DNA from: Pyramidobacter sp.
GTDB lineage: Bacteria > Synergistota > Synergistia > Synergistales > Dethiosulfovibrionaceae
Length of the DNA stretch: 18,762 bases
Reading direction: 5' to 3'
Assembly (NCBI GenBank): GCA_017940445.1
Contig: JAGAYQ010000352.1
Location: forward strand, 1 to 18,762
Shown: piece after piece, positions 1 to 7,512 of the stretch
Layout: each line of letters begins with the position of its first letter
Numbering within the stretch: position 1 is the stretch's first letter
Position numbers and translations under genes: made by a program
The notes under the pieces: generated by a model
What the model was told of the DNA's origin: nothing
Seen by the model: the letters and a program-made list of their open reading frames with translations, nothing else
The model's database searches: none

Positions 1-867
1 CCCATGCCCCAGACCCGCGAGCACGTCCTGCTTGCCCGCCAGGTCAACGTCCCCGCGCTGATCGTCTTCATGAACAAGACCGACCTCGTCGATGACCCCG
101 AACTCCTCGACCTCGTCGAAATGGAAGTCCGCGAACTGCTGAGCAAGTACGGCTTCCCCGGCGACGATGTCCCCATCATCCGCGGCTCCGCCCTTCAGGC
201 CCTTGAAAAAGGCACCGGCGCTCGCGATGACGAGTACAGCAAACCCATCTGGGACCTCCTTGACGCGTGCGACAACTACTTCCCCGAGCCCGTCCGCGAA
301 ATGGACAAGCCCTTCCTGATGCCCATCGAAGACGTCTTCACCATCACAGGCCGCGGCACCGTCGTGACCGGCCGAGTTGAGCGCGGCGTCATCAAGCCCG
401 GCGACGAAGCCGAGATCGTCGGCATCAAGGACACCCGCAAAGTCGTCATCACCAGCCTTGAAATGTTCCGCAAGATGCTTGACGACGCCGAGGCCGGCGA
501 TAACGTCGGCGCCCTGCTCCGCGGCGTCGACAAGAACGAAGTCGAGCGTGGCCAGGTCCTTGCGAAGCCCGGCTCCATCAAGCCCCACAAGAAGTTCAAG
601 GCCGAAGTGTACGTCCTTAAGAAGGAAGAAGGCGGCCGCCACACCCCGTTCTTCAACGGCTACAAGCCCCAGTTCTACATCCGCACCACCGACGTGACCG
701 GCTCCATCAAACTGCCTGAGGGCGTCGAGATGGTCATGCCCGGCGACAACAGCACCTTCGAAGTTGATCTGATCGCGCCCGTCGCGATGAACGAGCAGCT
801 TCGCTTCGCCATCCGCGAAGGCGGCCACACCGTCGGCGCCGGCGTCGTTTCGCAGATCCTTGACTAA
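1..867 (+). CDS. tuf: Elongation factor Tu, C-terminal two thirds (5' partial)
   Basis: EF-Tu delivers aminoacyl-tRNA to the ribosomal A site as a GTP complex in the cytoplasm. The frame is open from base 1, so the gene begins upstream; the visible part starts in the conserved PMPQTREH stretch that follows the G3 region. The GTPase motif G4 is seen as NKTD (24-27 from the first Met in the window) and G5 as GSAL (61-64). Domain 2 ([19 protein letters not shown]) and domain 3 ([11 protein letters not shown], ending [10 protein letters not shown]) are complete. Codons are strongly biased to C-ending forms, as expected for a very highly expressed gene. Only 14 nt separate it from rpsJ, so tuf and the S10 genes are probably on one transcript. 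The G1-G3 motifs lie outside the window. Identification is secure. Confidence 0.98.
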   Translation, partial: PMPQTREHVLLARQVNVPALIVFMNKTDLVDDPELLDLVEMEVRELLSKYGFPGDDVPIIRGSALQALEKGTGARDDEYSKPIWDLLDACDNYFPEPVREMDKPFLMPIEDVFTITGRGTVVTGRVERGVIKPGDEAEIVGIKDTRKVVITSLEMFRKMLDDAEAGDNVGALLRGVDKNEVERGQVLAKPGSIKPHKKFKAEVYVLKKEEGGRHTPFFNGYKPQFYIRTTDVTGSIKLPEGVEMVMPGDNSTFEVDLIAPVAMNEQLRFAIREGGHTVGAGVVSQILD

Positions 868-881
868 GCGGAGGAATCATC

Positions 882-1187
882 GTGTCCAAAAAAATCAGAA
901 TCCGCCTCAAGGCGTTTGACCATCGTGTGCTTGATACCTCCGCGGCTCAGATCGCGGAGACCGCTGCCCGCAGCGGCGCCAAGGTCGCCGGTCCCATCCC
1001 GCTGCCGACCGAGATCAACAAGTTCTGCATCCTCACCTCGCCTCACGTCAACAAGGACGCCCGCGAGCACTATGAGATGAGAACGCACAAGCGTCTGATC
1101 GACATCGTCAATCCGACGCAGAAAACGATGGAAGCATTGATGCAGCTTAATCTTCCCTCTGGTGTTGACATCCAGATCAAGCTCTAA
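882..1187 (+). CDS. rpsJ: 30S ribosomal protein S10
   Basis: S10 is a small-subunit head protein and, as NusE, a partner of NusB/NusG in antitermination in well-studied bacteria. The 101 aa product matches the usual length of about 102. Recognisable family stretches are [15 protein letters not shown] near the N-terminus, [20 protein letters not shown] in the middle and RTHKRLIDI towards the end. The start is GTG at 882, placed by the GGAGG at 870-874. It is the first gene of the S10 cluster and directly follows tuf with no room for a promoter of its own. It is followed by an 81 nt gap holding potential hairpins before rplC. Confidence 0.98.
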   Translation: MSKKIRIRLKAFDHRVLDTSAAQIAETAARSGAKVAGPIPLPTEINKFCILTSPHVNKDAREHYEMRTHKRLIDIVNPTQKTMEALMQLNLPSGVDIQIKL

Positions 1188-1197
1188 GCGAGCGGGA

Positions 1198-1219
1198 AGC
1201 TCTTAAAGCCATAAAAGCT
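1198..1219 (+). promoter_or_regulatory. Inverted repeat in rpsJ-rplC gap (arm 1)
   Basis: AGCT-C-TTA (1198-1205) can pair with TAA-A-AGCT (1212-1219) around the loop AAGCCA, giving a 7-pair stem with one mismatch. It sits just after the rpsJ stop and upstream of a second, stronger stem. There is no following T-run, so it is not a typical intrinsic terminator. A regulatory role is inference only; a chance inverted repeat is possible. Confidence 0.3.
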
Positions 1220-1223
1220 GAAT

Positions 1224-1240
1224 CTCCCCGGAATGGGGAG
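1224..1240 (+). promoter_or_regulatory. Hairpin upstream of rplC
   Basis: CTCCCC (1224-1229) and GGGGAG (1235-1240) form a perfect 6-bp GC-rich stem with loop GGAAT. An outer GCT/AGC pair (1217-1219 with 1246-1248) could extend it across an internal loop. It lies about 10 nt upstream of the rplC Shine-Dalgarno. In other bacteria the S10 operon is controlled by L4 through leader RNA; whether this stem has such a role cannot be told from the sequence. Confidence 0.4.
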
Positions 1241-1268
1241 CTCTGAGCAAAGGAGAGTGTATTGTAAT

Positions 1269-1895
1269 ATGAGTCTTGGTATTCTTGGACAGAAGCTGGG
1301 CATGACCCGCGTCTTCAACGAGGCTGGTCAGTCCGTCCCGGTGACTGTCATCGCTGCAGGTCCCTGCCCTGTGGTCGACGTGCGCACCCCTGAAAAGAAC
1401 GGCTACAGCGCCGTGCTTCTTGGCTTTGGCGAGCGCAAGCCTCACAAGGTCACGAAGCCCATGAAGGGCACGTTCGAGCGCGCGGGCGTTTCACCCTGCC
1501 GCTGGCTGCGCGAGTTCCGCATCGAAAACGCTGCCGACTACAAGGTCGGTCAGTCTGTCGATGTCGCCGTCTTTGCCGAGGGCGAAGTCGTGAGCGTTAC
1601 CGGCACCAGCAAGGGTAAGGGATTCGCGGGCGTCATGAAGCGCTACAACTTCGGCGGCCTTCAGGCCAGCCACGGCGTGTCGGTGTCGCACCGCAAGCCC
1701 GCTTCCAGCGGCGCCAGCAGCTACCCCAGCCACGTCTTCAAGGGAAAGACGATGCCCGGACAGATGGGCAATGAGCGCGTCACCATCAAAAATCTCACCA
1801 TCGTCGCAGTTGACAAGGAGAACAACCTCCTTCTCATCAAGGGCGCGGTTCCCGGCGCCAAAAACGGCCTCGTCCTGGTCCACAAGCAGGGCTAG
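1269..1895 (+). CDS. rplC: 50S ribosomal protein L3
   Basis: L3 is an early-assembly large-subunit protein whose loop reaches the peptidyl transferase centre. I chose ATG 1269 (MSLGILGQKLGMTRVF, 208 aa) because GGAG at 1252-1255 is well placed and this is where family members begin. A longer in-frame start at 1233 would add 12 unrelated residues and begin inside the hairpin. The body has the family stretches VTGTSKGKGFAGVMKRYNF, HGVSVSHR and MPGQMGNERVT. At the place of E. coli Gln150 (methylated by PrmB) the aligned residue is Ser, in SGASSYPSHVF, by my alignment from memory. rplD follows after 20 nt. Confidence 0.97.
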   Translation: MSLGILGQKLGMTRVFNEAGQSVPVTVIAAGPCPVVDVRTPEKNGYSAVLLGFGERKPHKVTKPMKGTFERAGVSPCRWLREFRIENAADYKVGQSVDVAVFAEGEVVSVTGTSKGKGFAGVMKRYNFGGLQASHGVSVSHRKPASSGASSYPSHVFKGKTMPGQMGNERVTIKNLTIVAVDKENNLLLIKGAVPGAKNGLVLVHKQG

Positions 1896-1915
1896 ACTGA
1901 AGGAGGATCAACGAA

Positions 1916-2539
1916 ATGCCTGTTATCAAGATGCTGAATATCAGCGGAGAGGTCGTCGGCGAAAAGACCCTCTCTGACGAAGTCTTCGGCGCTCCTGTTC
2001 ACGTCTCTGCGATGCATCAGGTCGTCGTTGCTCAGCTGGCGAACGCCAGACAGGGCACGGCCAGCGCCAAGATGCGCGGCGAGGTCCGCGGCGGCGGCAA
2101 GAAGCCCTGGAAGCAGAAGCACACCGGCCGCGCGCGTGCGGGCAGCAGCCGTTCGCCCCTGTGGGTCGGCGGCGGTGTTGTTCACGGTCCCAAGCCCCGC
2201 ACTTACAGTCTGAAGGTCAACAAGAAGGTCCGCGCCCTGGCTATGCGCAGCGCTCTTTCGATGAGAGTCGTGGAGCAGTCGCTCTGCGGCGTTGAGAACT
2301 TCGGTCTTGAGGCTCCTTCGACGAAGAAGATGAAGAGCTTCATCGATTCGCTCAACGCGAAGAAGGTCCTGATCCTTCTTGACAAGAGAGACGAGAACGT
2401 CGTCAGATCTGCCAGCAATATCCCCGGCGCCAAGGTCCTTCACGTCGACAGCATCAACGTGCTTGACCTTGTTCACCACGATCATGTCGTGGCCACGCCC
2501 GCGGTTCTTCAGAAACTCGAGGAGGTGTACGCTCGATGA
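1916..2539 (+). CDS. rplD: 50S ribosomal protein L4
   Basis: L4 is a large-subunit protein whose extended loop lines the peptide exit tunnel; in E. coli it also represses its own S10 operon. The product is 207 aa, normal length. The tunnel loop is clear: GGGKKPWKQKHTGRARAGS at about residues 59-77, followed by PLWVGGGVVHGPKPR. Start ATG 1916 has AAGGAGG about 10 nt upstream. The stop overlaps the rplW start (ATGA, 2536-2539), so rplW is probably translationally coupled. If L4 feedback exists here, the rpsJ-rplC gap is the only nearby structured region in the window, but the true leader would lie upstream of it. Confidence 0.97.
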   Translation: MPVIKMLNISGEVVGEKTLSDEVFGAPVHVSAMHQVVVAQLANARQGTASAKMRGEVRGGGKKPWKQKHTGRARAGSSRSPLWVGGGVVHGPKPRTYSLKVNKKVRALAMRSALSMRVVEQSLCGVENFGLEAPSTKKMKSFIDSLNAKKVLILLDKRDENVVRSASNIPGAKVLHVDSINVLDLVHHDHVVATPAVLQKLEEVYAR

Positions 2540-2832
2540 ATCTTGTTGCTCATGACATCATCATCCGTCCTGTGGTCACTGAAAAGAGCAGCCGCATGAT
2601 GGAAATGAACAAGTACACCTTCGAAGTCCATCCTATGGCGAATAAGGTCGAGATCCGCAAAGCCGTCGAGGTCGTCTTCAAGGTCAAAGTGAAAAGCGTT
2701 CACACCATCAAGGTGCACTCCAAGCCCAAGCGCATGGGCGCGTTCCTGGGCAAGAGCCGTGCCTGGAAGAAGGCCGTCATCACGCTGGCCGACGGAGAAC
2801 ATATCCAGTTCTTCGAAGGCGCCGGCGCGTAG
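2536..2832 (+). CDS. rplW: 50S ribosomal protein L23
   Basis: L23 sits at the exit of the peptide tunnel and docks trigger factor and the signal recognition particle. The 98 aa product has the typical N-terminal IIRPVVTEKSSRMME and the central TFEVHPMANKVEIRKAVEVVF. Its start ATG overlaps the rplD stop by 4 nt, and GGAGGTG inside the rplD end (about 2521-2527) serves as its Shine-Dalgarno. Length and motifs fit the bacterial family; nothing is unusual. Confidence 0.96.
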   Translation: MNLVAHDIIIRPVVTEKSSRMMEMNKYTFEVHPMANKVEIRKAVEVVFKVKVKSVHTIKVHSKPKRMGAFLGKSRAWKKAVITLADGEHIQFFEGAGA

Positions 2833-2852
2833 TGATTGGAGGATAACTGAAA

Positions 2853-3683
2853 ATGGCAATCAAACAATTCAATCCCTACACTGCCAGCAGACGTCACATG
2901 ACGGTCCTGAGCCGCGAGGACATCACCAAGCAGAAGCCTGAGCGCTCCCTCCTTGCTGGCAGAAAGAAGAGAACCGGCGGCCGCAACAACTACGGCCGCA
3001 GAACGATGCGCTTTATCGGCGGCGGTCACGTCCGCCTGCTCCGCATCGTTGACTTCAAGCGCGACAAGATCGGCATCCCCGGCCGCGTTGCGGCGATCGA
3101 ATACGATCCCAACCGCAGTGCCCGTCTTGCTCTGATCTTCTATGTCGACGGCGAGAAGCGCTACATCATATGCCCCGATCAGCTTCACGTCGGCGACACG
3201 ATCATGGCCGGCCCCGAGGCTGATATCCGCCCCGGCAACGCCAAGAAGTTCAAGGACATGCCCGACGGCACGCTTGTTCACAACATCGAGCTTGAGCCCG
3301 GCCGCGGCGCTAAGCTGGTGCGTTCCGCCGGCGTCAGCGCTCAGCTGATGGCCCGCGAAGGCAAGTTCGCCTTTGTGCGCATGCCCAGCGGAGAGCTTCG
3401 CAAGTTCCTGCTCGAGTGCACGGCGACCATCGGTGTTGTCGGCAACGGCGAGCACGAGAACGTCTCGCTCGGCAAGGCCGGCAAGACCCGCTGGCTGGGC
3501 CGCAAGGGCCGTATCCGCGCTATGATCCAGAACCCCGTCGATCACCCCATGGGCGGCGGTGAAGGCACGACCAAGTCGCACCATCATCCCTGCTCGCCTT
3601 GGGGCACCCCTGCGAAGGGCTATCGTACTCGTAAGCGCAAGCCTTCTGACAAGTTCATCGTCAGACGCCGCTATGCGAAGTAG
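2853..3683 (+). CDS. rplB: 50S ribosomal protein L2
   Basis: L2 is a primary 23S rRNA binder needed for subunit association and peptidyl transferase activity. The product is 276 aa, usual length, and starts [18 protein letters not shown] after GGAGG at 2838-2842. [10 protein letters not shown] and [15 protein letters not shown] mark the N-terminal domain, and the C-terminal [12 protein letters not shown] carries the strongly conserved loop. His231 (equivalent to the functionally important E. coli His229) is kept, but the next His before GGGEG is Met233 here. The C-terminus has an HHHPCSPWG segment. The gene ends in tandem stops (TAGTAG). Confidence 0.98.
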   Translation: MAIKQFNPYTASRRHMTVLSREDITKQKPERSLLAGRKKRTGGRNNYGRRTMRFIGGGHVRLLRIVDFKRDKIGIPGRVAAIEYDPNRSARLALIFYVDGEKRYIICPDQLHVGDTIMAGPEADIRPGNAKKFKDMPDGTLVHNIELEPGRGAKLVRSAGVSAQLMAREGKFAFVRMPSGELRKFLLECTATIGVVGNGEHENVSLGKAGKTRWLGRKGRIRAMIQNPVDHPMGGGEGTTKSHHHPCSPWGTPAKGYRTRKRKPSDKFIVRRRYAK

Positions 3684-3706
3684 TAGGGTAAGGAGGACAA
3701 ACTACT

Positions 3707-4003
3707 ATGGCACGTTCTGCTAAAAAAGGACCCTACGTCGAGGCGAGACTCCTCAAGAGGGTTGAAGAGATGAATGAGAGTGGCAGCAAGAAGGTCATCA
3801 AGACCTGGTCTCGCGCTTCCATGATCGTTCCTCCGATGGTTGGTCACACGATCGCGGTCCACAACGGCCGCACGCATGTTCCTGTCTACGTCAGCGAGAA
3901 CATGATCGGACACAAGCTCGGCGAGTTCGCTCTGACCAGACGCTTCACCGGCCATGCCGGCCAGGAGCGTTCTGTTCCGACGGCGCCCAAGGCCGGTAAG
4001 TAA
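3707..4003 (+). CDS. rpsS: 30S ribosomal protein S19
   Basis: S19 lies in the small-subunit head, partners S13 and contacts the A-site tRNA region. The 98 aa product starts [18 protein letters not shown], with [27 protein letters not shown] in the middle and [16 protein letters not shown] near the end, all family hallmarks. AGGAGG at 3691-3696 sets the ATG at 3707. It is followed by rplV after 14 nt. The C-terminal tail ([13 protein letters not shown]) is slightly long but ordinary. Confidence 0.97.
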   Translation: MARSAKKGPYVEARLLKRVEEMNESGSKKVIKTWSRASMIVPPMVGHTIAVHNGRTHVPVYVSENMIGHKLGEFALTRRFTGHAGQERSVPTAPKAGK

Positions 4004-4017
4004 AGGGGGACATTGAC

Positions 4018-4347
4018 GTGCAGGCTTATGCAGTTGCCAAGGCGGTTCGTATTTCGCCTTTCAAAGTTCGTCAGGTGCTGCCTCTGATTCGCGGCAAGAA
4101 AGTGGGAGACGCCCTCATGGTGCTCCGCTACACCCCGAAGAAAGCGGCCCGCCTTGTTGAAAAAGTGCTCAAGAGCGCCGTCGCCAATGCTGAGTTCAAC
4201 TTCGGCATGGATGTCGAGAAGCTCAAAGTCGTAGAGGCCAAGGCCGATCAGGGCCCCAGCATGAAGCGCTTCCGTCCCGTTTCGATGGGCCGCGCTCATG
4301 CCTACGTTCATCGTACCAGTCACATCACTGTGACGGTTGCCGAGTAA
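4018..4347 (+). CDS. rplV: 50S ribosomal protein L22
   Basis: L22 contributes, with L4, to the constriction of the peptide tunnel. The 109 aa product has the typical N-terminus AYAVAKAVRISPFKVRQVLPLIRGKKV and the long beta-hairpin near the C-terminus (GPSMKRFRPVSMGRAHAYVHRTSHITVTV). Translation starts at GTG 4018, set by the GGGGG at 4005-4009; no ATG fits the family's N-terminus. rpsC follows 14 nt downstream. Confidence 0.96.
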   Translation: MQAYAVAKAVRISPFKVRQVLPLIRGKKVGDALMVLRYTPKKAARLVEKVLKSAVANAEFNFGMDVEKLKVVEAKADQGPSMKRFRPVSMGRAHAYVHRTSHITVTVAE

Positions 4348-4361
4348 GGAGGAAAGGACTT

Positions 4362-5051
4362 ATGGGTCAGAAAGTTCATCCGATCGGTTATCGTATCGGT
4401 GTGATTCGCGACTGGGAATCCAAGTGGTACGCCAGCGGCAAGAACTACGTGAAGAACCTTCACGAGGACATCAAGCTGCGCAACTGGATCAAGAACCGCT
4501 GGGAAGGCGCTGGCATTTCCCGCGTTGAGATCGAGCGCGTCGGCAAAGTCATCCGCTTCACGCTCTGGACGGCTCGCCCCGGTGTCGTCATCGGCAAGCA
4601 GGGCGCTGAGCTCACCAAGGTGAAGGACGAGCTTCAGGCTCTTACCGGTTCCCGAGTGATGCTCAACGTTCAGGAGATCAAGAATCCTGACGTTGACGCT
4701 CAGCTCGTTGCCGAAGGCATCGCTTCCGCTCTCGAGCGCCGCGTCAGCTTCCGCCGCGCCATGAAGCAGGCGATGTTCCGCACCATGAAGGCCGGCGGTC
4801 TTGGCATCAAGATCTCGTGCTCCGGCCGTCTCGGCGGCGCCGAAATTGCCCGCACGGAGTGGTATAATGACGGACGTCTTCCTCTTTCCACTCTGCGCGC
4901 TGATGTCGACTACAGCTGCGTCAAGGCTGTGACCATGTACGGCGCGATCGGCGTGAAGTGCTGGATCTACCGTGATGAAAAAGCTCTCAACACTGCGGCT
5001 CCCCGTCCCGTGCGCAGCAGAGCGAACAAGCGTGAAGGAGGCCGGGCCTAA
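4362..5051 (+). CDS. rpsC: 30S ribosomal protein S3
   Basis: S3 forms part of the mRNA entry channel and has helicase-related activity in known bacteria. The 229 aa protein begins MGQKVHPIGYRIGVIRDWESKW. It has a KH type II RNA-binding domain with GKQG at residues 78-81 and the C-terminal domain with RTEWYNDGRLPLSTLRADVDY. AAGGAGGA at 4346-4353 sets ATG 4362. The codons for WYN happen to create a perfect extended -10 sequence (TGGTATAAT, 4860-4868), but this motif is conserved at the protein level. The stop abuts the rplP start. Confidence 0.98.
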   Translation: MGQKVHPIGYRIGVIRDWESKWYASGKNYVKNLHEDIKLRNWIKNRWEGAGISRVEIERVGKVIRFTLWTARPGVVIGKQGAELTKVKDELQALTGSRVMLNVQEIKNPDVDAQLVAEGIASALERRVSFRRAMKQAMFRTMKAGGLGIKISCSGRLGGAEIARTEWYNDGRLPLSTLRADVDYSCVKAVTMYGAIGVKCWIYRDEKALNTAAPRPVRSRANKREGGRA

Positions 5052-5474
5052 ATGTTGATGCCGAAGAGAACAAAGTACCGCAAGCCTCATCGCGACTGCC
5101 TCAAGGGCGAAGCGAAGGGCGGTACTTACGTGGCTTTTGGTGAGTTTGGCATTCAGGCGCTTGAGTGCGCCTACATCACCGCCCGCCAGATCGAAGCCAC
5201 CCGTGTTGCCATGAACCGTAAGATGCGCAAGGGCGGCAAGATGTGGATCCGCATCTTCCCCGATGTGCCTTACACGAAGAAGCCCCTTGAAACCCGAATG
5301 GGAAAAGGAAAGGGCGCTCCCGAGTTCTGGGTGTCGGCCGTCCGTAAGGGCAGAGTCATGTTCGAGCTTGGCGGGATTCCCCGTGAAGTCGCTGAGGAGG
5401 CATTCCGCACGGCTTCTCACAAGCTTCCTATCAAAGTGCGGCTTGTGACCCGCGACAGTTTGGATGGTGAATAG
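5052..5474 (+). CDS. rplP: 50S ribosomal protein L16
   Basis: L16 sits near the A-site tRNA elbow on the large subunit. The 140 aa product begins [15 protein letters not shown], matching the usual MLxPKR start, so the first ATG (5052) is preferred over the internal one at 5058. GGAGG at 5038-5042, inside the rpsC end, is the Shine-Dalgarno; the rpsC stop directly abuts this start. Family stretches [34 protein letters not shown] are present. rpmC starts 2 nt after the stop. Confidence 0.97.
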   Translation: MLMPKRTKYRKPHRDCLKGEAKGGTYVAFGEFGIQALECAYITARQIEATRVAMNRKMRKGGKMWIRIFPDVPYTKKPLETRMGKGKGAPEFWVSAVRKGRVMFELGGIPREVAEEAFRTASHKLPIKVRLVTRDSLDGE

Positions 5475-5476
5475 CA

Positions 5477-5701
5477 ATGGACGCCAAGAGTCTGCGTGAT
5501 TTGAGCGTTGAAGAGCTGATGAACAAGCATGACCAGTTCAAGGAAGAGCTTTTCAACCTGCGCTTCCAGAACGCTGTTGGTCAGCTGAAGAACACCAGCA
5601 GAATCAAAGAGGTCAAGAAGACCATCGCGAGAGTCCTTACCATTGTTCACGAAAAGGAACAGGGACTGAACGTGAACGCGCCGAAAGGAGGTAAGGCATA
5701 A
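5477..5701 (+). CDS. rpmC: 50S ribosomal protein L29
   Basis: L29 is a small two-helix protein near the tunnel exit next to L23. The 74 aa product contains LRDLSVEELMNKHDQFKEEL, FNLRFQNAVGQLKNTSRIKEVKK and IARVLTIVHEKE, the classic helical hairpin. It starts 2 nt after the rplP stop with only a weak Shine-Dalgarno (GGATGGTGA), suggesting translational coupling to rplP. The last codons (KGGKA) overlap the rpsQ Shine-Dalgarno, and stop and next start share one base (TAATG, 5699-5703). Confidence 0.96.
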   Translation: MDAKSLRDLSVEELMNKHDQFKEELFNLRFQNAVGQLKNTSRIKEVKKTIARVLTIVHEKEQGLNVNAPKGGKA

Positions 5702-5991
5702 TGGAAGCTAAGACCCCTCATCGTAAGGTGAAAGTCGGGATCGTCGTCAGCGACAAGATGGAGAAGAGCATCTCCGTCAGAGTGACCAGACATGCCATGC
5801 ACCCCGTTTACGGCAAGCGCATCATCAAGTCCAAGAAGTTCCTTGTGCATGATGCTGAGAATTCCTGCCGCGTTGGCGACAAGGTTCAGTTTGCCGAAAC
5901 CCGCCCCTTGAGCAAGAACAAGTGCTGGACCCTTGTGAAGATCATTGAGAGAGCCCCCGTCCTGGGCGGATCTGTCGAGGAGGATGCTTAA
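5701..5991 (+). CDS. rpsQ: 30S ribosomal protein S17
   Basis: S17 is an early-assembly OB-fold protein that binds 16S rRNA. The 96 aa product has RKVKVGIVVSDKMEKSISV, RHAMHPVYGKRIIKSKKFLVHD and GDKVQFAETRPLSKNKCWTLV, the three family blocks. AAGGAGGT at 5685-5692 lies inside the rpmC C-terminal codons with 8 nt spacing to ATG 5701. The C-terminal extension (ERAPVLGGSVEEDA) is acidic and a little longer than usual. It is the first gene of the spc-type segment; no promoter is visible between it and rpmC. Confidence 0.96.
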   Translation: MEAKTPHRKVKVGIVVSDKMEKSISVRVTRHAMHPVYGKRIIKSKKFLVHDAENSCRVGDKVQFAETRPLSKNKCWTLVKIIERAPVLGGSVEEDA

Positions 5992-5994
5992 CCG

Positions 5995-6363
5995 ATGATT
6001 CAGCTCAATACAGTACTTAATGTTGCTGACAACACTGGCGCCAAGCGCGTCAAGTGCATTCAGGTCCTGGGCGGCAGCCGCCGCCGCTTTGGCTCGCTGG
6101 GCGACGTGATCGTCTGCGCTGTGAAGGAAGCCATCCCCAACAGCAACGTCGCCAAGGGCAGTGTCGTCAAGGCCGTTATCGTCCGCGTCAAGAAGGAGCG
6201 CCGCCGCATCGACGGTTCCTATGTGCGTTTTGACGACAACGCTGCGGTCCTGATCGACGGCAACGGCGATCCTAAAGGAACCCGTATCTTTGGCCCTGTC
6301 GCCCGTGAGCTCCGCGCGAAGAAGTACATGCGCATCATCTCGCTGGCGCCTGAAGTTGTGTAG
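5995..6363 (+). CDS. rplN: 50S ribosomal protein L14
   Basis: L14 lies at the subunit interface and takes part in intersubunit bridge formation; it is also the docking site of RsfS in bacteria that have it. The 122 aa product begins [21 protein letters not shown], followed by the basic [24 protein letters not shown], and ends in [17 protein letters not shown]. Length is exactly usual. GAGGAGGA within the rpsQ end serves as its Shine-Dalgarno; the gap to rpsQ is 3 nt. Confidence 0.97.
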   Translation: MIQLNTVLNVADNTGAKRVKCIQVLGGSRRRFGSLGDVIVCAVKEAIPNSNVAKGSVVKAVIVRVKKERRRIDGSYVRFDDNAAVLIDGNGDPKGTRIFGPVARELRAKKYMRIISLAPEVV

Positions 6364-6375
6364 GAGGCCTGCGTT

Positions 6376-6708
6376 ATGAGCAAAATGCGTTTGAAAAAAG
6401 GTGACCGCGTAAGGGTCATCTCCGGAAAGGACAAGGGCAAGGAAGGCAAGATCCTTGTCTCCTTCCCCGCGGAGAATAAAGTGATCGTCGAGGGCGTCAG
6501 CGTGGCTTCCCGCCACAGCAAGCCCACTCAGGCCAATCCGCAGGGCGGCATCGTCAAGAAGGAGACGCCCATCTACGCCTCCAAGGTCATGCTTGTCTGC
6601 CCCAACACCGGCAAGCCCACCCGCATCGGTCATGCTTTCCTGGAAGACGGCCGCAAGGTCCGCGTGGCCAAAGTCTCCGGCGAAGTTGTCGATCTCGACA
6701 AGAAGTAA
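6376..6708 (+). CDS. rplX: 50S ribosomal protein L24
   Basis: L24 starts large-subunit assembly and sits near the tunnel exit. The 110 aa product has an N-terminal KOW motif ([21 protein letters not shown]), then [28 protein letters not shown] and the end [30 protein letters not shown] at 6362-6367, overlapping the rplN stop, sets ATG 6376. Nothing unusual. Confidence 0.97.
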   Translation: MSKMRLKKGDRVRVISGKDKGKEGKILVSFPAENKVIVEGVSVASRHSKPTQANPQGGIVKKETPIYASKVMLVCPNTGKPTRIGHAFLEDGRKVRVAKVSGEVVDLDKK

Positions 6709-6723
6709 TAGAGGAGGCAAACA

Positions 6724-7278
6724 ATGACCGTACCCGTTCGTGTGCTTGAAAAGTACAAGACCGAAGTCGTTCCTGCGATGCAGGCGCAGTTTTCATACAA
6801 GAACCCGATGATGATGCCCAAGATCGTCAAGGTCGTCATCAACATCGGCGTCGGCGATGCCAAGACCGACAGCAAGTTCATCGACGCCGCGGTGTCCGAG
6901 CTTGCCACGATCAGCGGCCAGAAGCCGATGATCAAGAAGTCGAAGAAGTCCATCGCCAACTTCAAGCTGCGCGAAGGCACTCCCGTCGGCTGCTGCGTCA
7001 CGCTGCGCGGCACCCGCATGTGGGAATTCCTCGACCGCCTGATGAACCTGACGCTTGCCCGCATCAAGGACTTCCAGGGCGTTTCCAGAACGTCGTTTGA
7101 CGGCCGCGGCAATTACAACCTCGGCCTCAAGGAGCAGCTGATCTTCCCCGAGATCAACTACGACAAAGTGATTAAGCTCCGCGGCATGAACATCACCATC
7201 GTCACGACTGCCGGAACCGACGAAGAGGCGTTCGTCATGCTCGAGAAGCTCGGCATGCCTTTCGCTCACGCTGAATAG
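6724..7278 (+). CDS. rplE: 50S ribosomal protein L5
   Basis: L5 binds 5S rRNA and contacts the P-site tRNA from the central protuberance. The 184 aa product shows [44 protein letters not shown] and [23 protein letters not shown], strongly conserved in the family. GAGGAGG at 6712-6718 sets ATG 6724. In E. coli the S8 repressor site of the spc operon overlaps the rplE start; I see no comparable stem here, although there is a hairpin further on, before rpsH. Confidence 0.97.
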   Translation: MTVPVRVLEKYKTEVVPAMQAQFSYKNPMMMPKIVKVVINIGVGDAKTDSKFIDAAVSELATISGQKPMIKKSKKSIANFKLREGTPVGCCVTLRGTRMWEFLDRLMNLTLARIKDFQGVSRTSFDGRGNYNLGLKEQLIFPEINYDKVIKLRGMNITIVTTAGTDEEAFVMLEKLGMPFAHAE

Positions 7279-7283
7279 GAGGG
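7278..7283 (+). promoter_or_regulatory. Shine-Dalgarno that decides the rpsN start
   Basis: AGGAGG overlaps the last base of the rplE stop codon. It lies 6 nt before ATG 7290, and abuts the in-frame GTG at 7284. This spacing makes ATG 7290 the rpsN start and excludes the longer GTG form. Confidence 0.8.
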
Positions 7284-7289
7284 GTGGAG

Positions 7290-7475
7290 ATGGCGAGAAA
7301 AGCTCTTAAGAACAAAGCGGCTCTGACTCCGAAGTTCTCGACCCGCGGCTACAACAGATGCCCGCTCTGCGGGCGTATGCACGGCTACATGAGAGACTTT
7401 GACATGTGCCGCTGCTGCTTCCGCAGCCTTGCCCGCGAAGGCAAGATTCCCGGAATCGTAAAATCGAGCTGGTAG
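7290..7475 (+). CDS. rpsN: 30S ribosomal protein S14, zinc-binding type
   Basis: S14 lies in the small-subunit head near S3 and S10. The 61 aa product is the short, zinc-ribbon (type Z) form: four cysteines at residues 24, 27, 40 and 43 in CPLCGRMHG and MCRCC form the metal site, and the C-terminus [11 protein letters not shown] is the family signature. I chose ATG 7290 ([11 protein letters not shown]) because the AGGAGG at 7278-7283 is 6 nt away; the in-frame GTG 7284 abuts it. The stop codon is embedded in a perfect hairpin (7466-7487). Confidence 0.97.
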   Translation: MARKALKNKAALTPKFSTRGYNRCPLCGRMHGYMRDFDMCRCCFRSLAREGKIPGIVKSSW

Positions 7476-7487
7476 AAATACCAGCTC
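7466..7487 (+). promoter_or_regulatory. Perfect hairpin with GAAA tetraloop across the rpsN stop
   Basis: GAGCTGGTA (7466-7474) and TACCAGCTC (7479-7487) are exact reverse complements, 9 bp, capped by GAAA (7475-7478), a GNRA-type tetraloop. The rpsN stop codon TAG (7473-7475) is at the top of the left arm. No T-run follows, so it is not an intrinsic terminator. It ends 25 nt before the rpsH start and just upstream of its Shine-Dalgarno. Candidate roles are translational control of rpsH and downstream genes, or mRNA processing or stability; which, if any, is inference. Confidence 0.6.
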
Positions 7488-7512
7488 TCAACTCTTAGAA
7501 AGGGGAACTTTC

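Noticed and set aside
1233..1268. Upstream extension of L3 (12 residues)
   Set aside because: The extra residues are unrelated to L3, lie in the hairpin and Shine-Dalgarno region, and ATG 1269 has correct spacing.
4860..4868. Perfect extended -10 (TGGTATAAT) inside rpsC
   Set aside because: The bases encode the conserved S3 motif EWYN, and no -35 is at the right spacing (TTGCCC at 4846 is only 11 bp away), so it is best explained by the protein.
4320..5477. Long minus-strand open frame (385 codons) opposite rpsC and rplP
   Set aside because: Mirror of strongly conserved ribosomal genes, with no sensible protein pattern.
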